Of a DNA stretch of 64,000 nucleotides, positions 60,074-64,000 are shown piece after piece. This stretch comes from Variovorax terrae (GTDB taxonomy: Bacteria; Pseudomonadota; Gammaproteobacteria; Burkholderiales; Burkholderiaceae_C), in assembly GCF_022809125.1 (NCBI RefSeq), contig NZ_JALGBI010000003.1, positions 620,001 to 684,000 of the forward strand. Direction: 5' to 3'. A model generated the notes under the pieces. It made no database searches. It was not told the origin of the DNA and worked only from the letters and a program-made list of their open reading frames with translations. A program made the position numbers and the translations under genes. Each line of letters begins with the position of its first letter. Positions within the stretch are counted from its first letter, which is position 1.

Positions 60074-61342
60074 ATGACGATCGCCACCCGCATTCCCGCA
60101 TCCCGTCCGCTGGCCCTGGCCGCCCTGGGCCTGGCCGCCACCCTGTGGGGCGGCAGCGCCGCCGCCCAGTCCTGCGGCCTGAACAACGGCAAGAAAGCCA
60201 CCGGCGAGCCGATCCCGATCGGCGCCGTGGTCGGCAAGACCGGGCCGGACGACTTCAGCGCCTCGGGCGCGGCGGCCGCGGCCTACTTCAAGTGCGTCAA
60301 CGAGAACGGCGGCATCAACGGCCGGCCGGTCGAGTACATCGTGGCCGACGACCAGTGGAACCCCGAGGTGGCGGCGCAGGTGGCCTCCAAGCTCGTGAAG
60401 GACCGCAAGGTACTGGCCATGGCCGGCAACACCAGCTTCGTGGAGTGCGGCGCCAACGCCAAGATGTACGCGCAGGAAGACGTGATGGTGATCGCCGGCA
60501 CCGGCGTGCCGCGCGAGTGCTTCTTCGCGAAGAACTACGTGCCGCTGAACGCCGGCCCGCGCGTCTCGGCCACCGTGGCCGCGATGTACGCGGCGCAGAA
60601 GTACAAGGCGAAGAAAATGGTCTGCATCATCCCCAACATCCCGAGCCTGGGCAACTGGGCCTGCGAGGGCCCGAAGGAGTGGGGCCGCAAGAACGGCGTG
60701 GAGGTGGAGACGCTGACCATCGACCCGGGCTCGGCCGACCCGACCTCGGTGGTGTTGCAGGCCGCCGCCAAGAAGCCCGACGCCGTGATCTTCAACGTGC
60801 CCAAGGGCATCCTGGTGCCCATGCTGGGCGCCGCCGAGCAGCAGAACCTGGGCAAGAAGATCCGCTTCCTGTCGGCCGCGCCGGCCTACAACGTCGAGGT
60901 GCCCAAGGCCATCGGCGCCTACTGGAAGGGCAACTTCGACACCAACCTGGAGTTCCAGCCGCTGGAGTCGGCCGGCCCCGACAACAAGAACTGGCTGGCG
61001 GTGATGGACAAGTACGGTACCAAGGGCGACCCGCGCGACACCTTCTCGCAGGCCGGCTACCTGGCCGCGCGCCTGCTGACCGAGACGCTGCTCAAGCTCG
61101 ACCCGAAGAAGCTCGACCGCGCCACGGTCGGCGAGGCCCTGCGCAAGGTCAGCGGCTTCAAGAGCGACATCCTGTGCAAGCCGTTCTACATCGGCGCCGG
61201 CCAGCGCCACAACGCCAACAACAGCGGCCCGATGATGCAGTCCGCCGGCAACGGCTGGACCCTCACCGCGCCCTGCCTCACGGCCGACGACCCCGAGCTG
61301 GCGGACGTGCGGGCCGACGAACAGAAGATGAGCCTCAGGTAA
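60074..61342 (+). CDS. LIV-type ABC transporter substrate-binding protein
   Basis: A 422-residue periplasmic binding protein (Peripla_BP_6 fold). Signal peptide LALAALGLAATLWGGSAAAQ with cleavage near residue 35. IPIGAVVGKTGPDDFSASGAAAAAYFKCVNENGGINGRPVEYIVADD is the typical first strand and loop; VLAMAGNTSFVECGANA and NSGPMMQSAGNGW follow. It brings an amino acid, amide or aromatic acid to the permease pair downstream. Co-oriented with the aldehyde dehydrogenase, so its ligand may be the pathway's substrate. Confidence 0.92.
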   Translation: MTIATRIPASRPLALAALGLAATLWGGSAAAQSCGLNNGKKATGEPIPIGAVVGKTGPDDFSASGAAAAAYFKCVNENGGINGRPVEYIVADDQWNPEVAAQVASKLVKDRKVLAMAGNTSFVECGANAKMYAQEDVMVIAGTGVPRECFFAKNYVPLNAGPRVSATVAAMYAAQKYKAKKMVCIIPNIPSLGNWACEGPKEWGRKNGVEVETLTIDPGSADPTSVVLQAAAKKPDAVIFNVPKGILVPMLGAAEQQNLGKKIRFLSAAPAYNVEVPKAIGAYWKGNFDTNLEFQPLESAGPDNKNWLAVMDKYGTKGDPRDTFSQAGYLAARLLTETLLKLDPKKLDRATVGEALRKVSGFKSDILCKPFYIGAGQRHNANNSGPMMQSAGNGWTLTAPCLTADDPELADVRADEQKMSLR

Positions 61343-61384
61343 CGGGCCGCCGCCTCGATCCCCGCCCCGCGAGACCCCTCCGCC

Positions 61385-62254
61385 GTGGACACGCTTCTTC
61401 CCTTCTTCGTCTCGGGCCTGGGCCTGGGGGCGGTGTATGCCCTGTCGGGCGTCGGCCTGGTGGTGCTGTTCCGCTCGGCCGGCGTGCTCAACTTCGCCTT
61501 CGGGGCGATCGGGGCGCTGGGCGCCTACGTGGCCTGGTCGGCGCTGGAGCGCGACTGGCCGCTGGCGCTGGCCTGCGCCGCCTGCGTGGCCAGCTCGATG
61601 GCGCTGTCGCTCGGCTACGGCCGGCTGCTGGCGCCGCTGCTGGCGCAACGCGAGCCGACCATCCGCAGCATCGCCACGCTGGGCTTCGCGCTCATCGTGA
61701 CCGGCTTCACCGAGTGGTACTGGGACGAGCAGCCGCGCCGCCTGAGCCTGCCCACCGACGCCGACGGCGTGGAGTTCGCCACCGCGCTGGGCGACGTGCG
61801 GCTGACCTACACGCGGCTCATCGGCCTGGCGCTGGCCGGGCTCATGGTGCTGGCCATCGGGCTGCTGCTGTCGCGCACGCGCATCGGCCTGAAGATGCGC
61901 GCCCTGGCCAACGACCGCGACCTGAGCGCGCTGCTGGGCATCCGCGTGCTGCAGGTGGACACCGTGGCCTGGGTGCTCAGCGGCGCCTTCGCCGGTGTGT
62001 GCGGCCTGCTGCTGGCCAACATGGTGCGGCTGCAGGCCACGCTGCTGACTTTTCTCGTGATCCCGGCCTTCGCCGCCGCCATCCTGGGCCGGCTGCACTC
62101 GCTGCCGGCCACGGTGGCGGCGGGCCTGGGCATCGGCGTGCTGGAGGCCCTGGCCATCACGGTGCCCGGCTTCGCCGCCTACCGCACCGCCACGCCCTTC
62201 CTGGTGGCGCTGGTGGCCATCCTGTTCTTCCGCAACACGGCCCGCAAGGCCTGA
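61385..62254 (+). CDS. livH: LivH-type ABC transporter permease
   Basis: A 289-residue inner-membrane permease with about eight helices, starting at GTG 61385 (MDTLLPFFVSGLGLGAVYALSGVGLVVLFRSAGVLNFAFGAIGALGAYV), the LivH pattern. GLKMRALANDRDLSALLGI near residue 175 is the EAA-like loop contacting the ATPase. It is followed 14 bp later by the second permease gene. Confidence 0.92.
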   Translation: MDTLLPFFVSGLGLGAVYALSGVGLVVLFRSAGVLNFAFGAIGALGAYVAWSALERDWPLALACAACVASSMALSLGYGRLLAPLLAQREPTIRSIATLGFALIVTGFTEWYWDEQPRRLSLPTDADGVEFATALGDVRLTYTRLIGLALAGLMVLAIGLLLSRTRIGLKMRALANDRDLSALLGIRVLQVDTVAWVLSGAFAGVCGLLLANMVRLQATLLTFLVIPAFAAAILGRLHSLPATVAAGLGIGVLEALAITVPGFAAYRTATPFLVALVAILFFRNTARKA

Positions 62255-62268
62255 ACCGCCCGCAGCCC

Positions 62269-63378
62269 ATGTCGCTCGCTCCCTCCTCGTTCGCCGCCCT
62301 GGGCACCGCCGCGCGCGCCGAGGCGGCCCCAGCGCCGCCCGATGCCGCGGCGCTGCACCGCGCGCTGGCCGGCGTGTCGCGCCAGGCCTGGCGCTCGCTC
62401 GCCGTCATGGTGTGCGCGGTGCTGCTGTTTGGCCTGCTCGCGTCGTGGCTGGCCAATGCCTACTGGATCAAGACGCTGACCTCGGCGCTCGCGCTGTCGG
62501 TGGCGGTGGCCGGCGTGGCGCTGCTGTACGGCCAGCTCGGCCTGGTGAGCCTGTGTCAGCACGCGCTGCTGGGTGCGGGCGGCTGGGTGGCGCTGCGCCT
62601 GAGCCACGGCCTGCAGTGGCCGTTCGAGCTGAGCGTGCTGGCCGGCGGCCTGAGCGCGGCGCTGATCGGCATGCTGGCCGGCCTGCCGGCGCTGCGGCTG
62701 CGCGGACTGTACCTGGCGCTGGTCACGCTCATGATGGCCGGCGGCTTCCAGGTGCTGGCGACGGCCATCGGTTTTCCCGACGGCGGCGCTGGCTGGCTCG
62801 GCCGCATGATGGGCAGCGAGCGGCTGTTGATGCCGCGCCCGGCGCTGGCGCTGTCCGACGCGGCCTACCTGCGCTACACCGCCGCCTGGCTGGCCGCCGT
62901 GCTGGCGCTGGTGGAGCTGCACCGGCGCACGCGGGCCGGCCGCTCCTGGGCGCTGATCCGGCGCGGCGAGGCGGCCGCCACGGCAGCCGGCGTCAACATC
63001 CTGCTGTACCAGACCTGGGCCTTCGGACTGGCGGGCTTCTGCGCCGGCGCCGGCGGCGCGCTGCTGGCCGGCGGCGTGGGCCAGCTCGACGGGCGCGCCT
63101 TCACGGCGGGCGACTCGGTGATGATGTTCGCGCTCAGCGTGGTGGGCGGCGCCTACCACTGGCTGGGCGCGGTGGTCGCGGGGCTGCTGCTGCGCGCCGT
63201 GCCGGCGCTGCTGACCGATTTCAACGTCAACGGTTTCCTGGCGCAGATCTTCTTCGGTGCGGCGCTGCTGCATGCGCTGGTCACGGCGCCCGGCGGCATC
63301 GCCGGGCAGTGGCTGGCGCTGGCCGGGGCGCTGGGGCACCGGCTGCGGCCGGCGGCGCAGGGGGAGGGGAGGCCATGA
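62269..63378 (+). CDS. livM: LivM-type ABC transporter permease
   Basis: A 369-residue inner-membrane permease. The N-terminus is a soluble stretch of about 40 residues, followed by about ten helices. ALSVAVAGVALLYGQLGLVSLCQHALLGAGGWVA and RAGRSWALIRRGEAAATAAGVN (EAA-like loop near residue 235) identify LivM. Its stop overlaps the ATPase start by 4 bp, so the subunits are translationally coupled. Confidence 0.92.
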   Translation: MSLAPSSFAALGTAARAEAAPAPPDAAALHRALAGVSRQAWRSLAVMVCAVLLFGLLASWLANAYWIKTLTSALALSVAVAGVALLYGQLGLVSLCQHALLGAGGWVALRLSHGLQWPFELSVLAGGLSAALIGMLAGLPALRLRGLYLALVTLMMAGGFQVLATAIGFPDGGAGWLGRMMGSERLLMPRPALALSDAAYLRYTAAWLAAVLALVELHRRTRAGRSWALIRRGEAAATAAGVNILLYQTWAFGLAGFCAGAGGALLAGGVGQLDGRAFTAGDSVMMFALSVVGGAYHWLGAVVAGLLLRAVPALLTDFNVNGFLAQIFFGAALLHALVTAPGGIAGQWLALAGALGHRLRPAAQGEGRP

Positions 63379-64000
63379 TCCGAATCGAGAACCTCACGGT
63401 GCGCTTCGGCGGCGTGCGCGCCATCGACGCGCTGAGCGCCGAGCTGGCCGCGCCGGTGTGCGGCCTGATCGGGCCCAACGGCGCAGGCAAGACCACGCTG
63501 GTCAACGTGCTTAGCGGCCTGGTGTGGGCCGCCGAGGGGCAGGTGACGGTGGACGGCACCGAGCTCTTGGCGCTGCGGCCGGCGCAGCGCGTGCGCTTCG
63601 GGCTGCGCCGCTCGTTCCAGACCGAGCAGGTGGTCGAGGACCTGAGCGTGTGGGACAACGTGCAGGCCGTGCTCGACCACGTGCCGGCCGGCGCGGGCAG
63701 CGCCTTCGAGCAGGTGGCGCGCGTGCTCGGCCATGTGGGGCTGGCCGGCGCGGCCACGCGGGCGGGGGCGCGGCTCAACCTGTTCGAGCGCCGCATGGTG
63801 GAGATCGCCAAGGCGCTGGTGGGCCGGCCGCGCCTGCTGCTGCTGGACGAGCCCGGCGCCGGCCTGACCGAGCACGAGGCCATGCGGCTGCGCGAGGTGC
63901 TGCTCGGCATCCCGGCGTTCTGCGGCGCGCAGGTGCTGCTGATCGACCACGACGTGGACCTGATCGCCGACACCTGCGCCGAGACGCTGGTGCTGGACTT
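63375..64000 (+). CDS. livG: LivG-type ABC transporter ATPase (partial, cut by window end)
   Basis: The first 208 residues of an ATP-binding subunit. Walker A LIGPNGAGKTTLVNVLSGL near residue 35; Q-loop in RRSFQTEQVVEDLSVWDNV; the signature position reads LNLFERRMVEIAKAL, a weak form of LSxGxQ; Walker B RLLLLDEPGAGLT; His switch LLIDHDVDLIAD. The family is about 240-260 residues, so the C-terminus lies just beyond the window. A second ATPase (LivF) would be expected next. Confidence 0.92.
   Translation, partial: MIRIENLTVRFGGVRAIDALSAELAAPVCGLIGPNGAGKTTLVNVLSGLVWAAEGQVTVDGTELLALRPAQRVRFGLRRSFQTEQVVEDLSVWDNVQAVLDHVPAGAGSAFEQVARVLGHVGLAGAATRAGARLNLFERRMVEIAKALVGRPRLLLLDEPGAGLTEHEAMRLREVLLGIPAFCGAQVLLIDHDVDLIADTCAETLVLD

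Overview
The window is GC-rich DNA that most resembles a Burkholderiales (beta-proteobacterial) chromosome, with a Bug-type solute-binding protein tail, DUF993 and MoaF genes and a LIV-type ABC transporter. It is interrupted by one large integrative and conjugative element (ICE). Organism assignment is inference from gene content; nothing here fixes a species.

Layout. Positions 1-5.0 kb are left chromosome: a small acyl-CoA/catabolic group on + (Bug tail, enoyl-CoA hydratase, DUF993, MaoC) and, on -, an MFS exporter followed by a YafJ-type amidotransferase. About 5.09-54.6 kb is the ICE. Its gene order (integrase, RadC, ParB-like, DUF736, DUF2958, DUF2285, AlpA-like, RepA, ParA, DUF2840, TraF, relaxase, cargo, LysR, TraG, CopG, trbBCDEJKLFGI, DUF2274) is that of the Tn4371 family. 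About 54.7-64 kb is right chromosome: a GMC oxidoreductase / SDR / MoaF / SnoaL / aldehyde dehydrogenase group and a LIV ABC transporter. The SDR is frameshifted and the transporter's ATPase runs off the end.

Within the ICE three variable zones stand out. (1) The left arm (6.5-15.7 kb) holds a DUF1016 nuclease coupled to the integrase, an AT-rich AAA ATPase with all the marks of an RloC-type anticodon nuclease, and a protein with an RX4H HEPN-like motif. (2) At 16.9-19.8 kb a pirin and a parallel beta-helix gene lie between an intact XRE regulator and a frameshifted remnant of a second XRE copy. (3) At 27.5-40.3 kb is a redox cargo: Old Yellow Enzyme, LysR regulator, DUF6152, DUF6644, two cyclophilin-fold lipoproteins, Tat-exported aldo/keto reductase, MFS pump, RibD-like reductase, three Rossmann proteins, SMP-30 and an MBL hydrolase.

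The most interesting regulatory signal is a bipartite LysR-type operator (ATTAG-N5-CTWAT-like site, then ATT(A)(G/T)CTAGT exactly 32 bp later) present three times in the cargo, at 29783, 31147 and 40269. It suggests one autoregulated LysR controls the whole redox cassette. Between repA and parA there is a compact origin-like region (three iterons, a hairpin and AT-rich TAACTT repeats), which suggests the ICE replicates autonomously when excised. A perfect 24-bp inverted repeat resembling abutted IS3-family ends splits the terminator after the parB-like gene.

How the parts work together: integrase and att ends excise and insert the element; RepA/ParA/RHH and the iteron origin would maintain the circle; relaxase and TraG feed DNA to the trb type IV secretion channel; EexN/TrbK-like lipoproteins would exclude redundant entry; RloC, HEPN and DUF1016 are candidate defence or stability functions; the redox cassette is cargo offered to the host.
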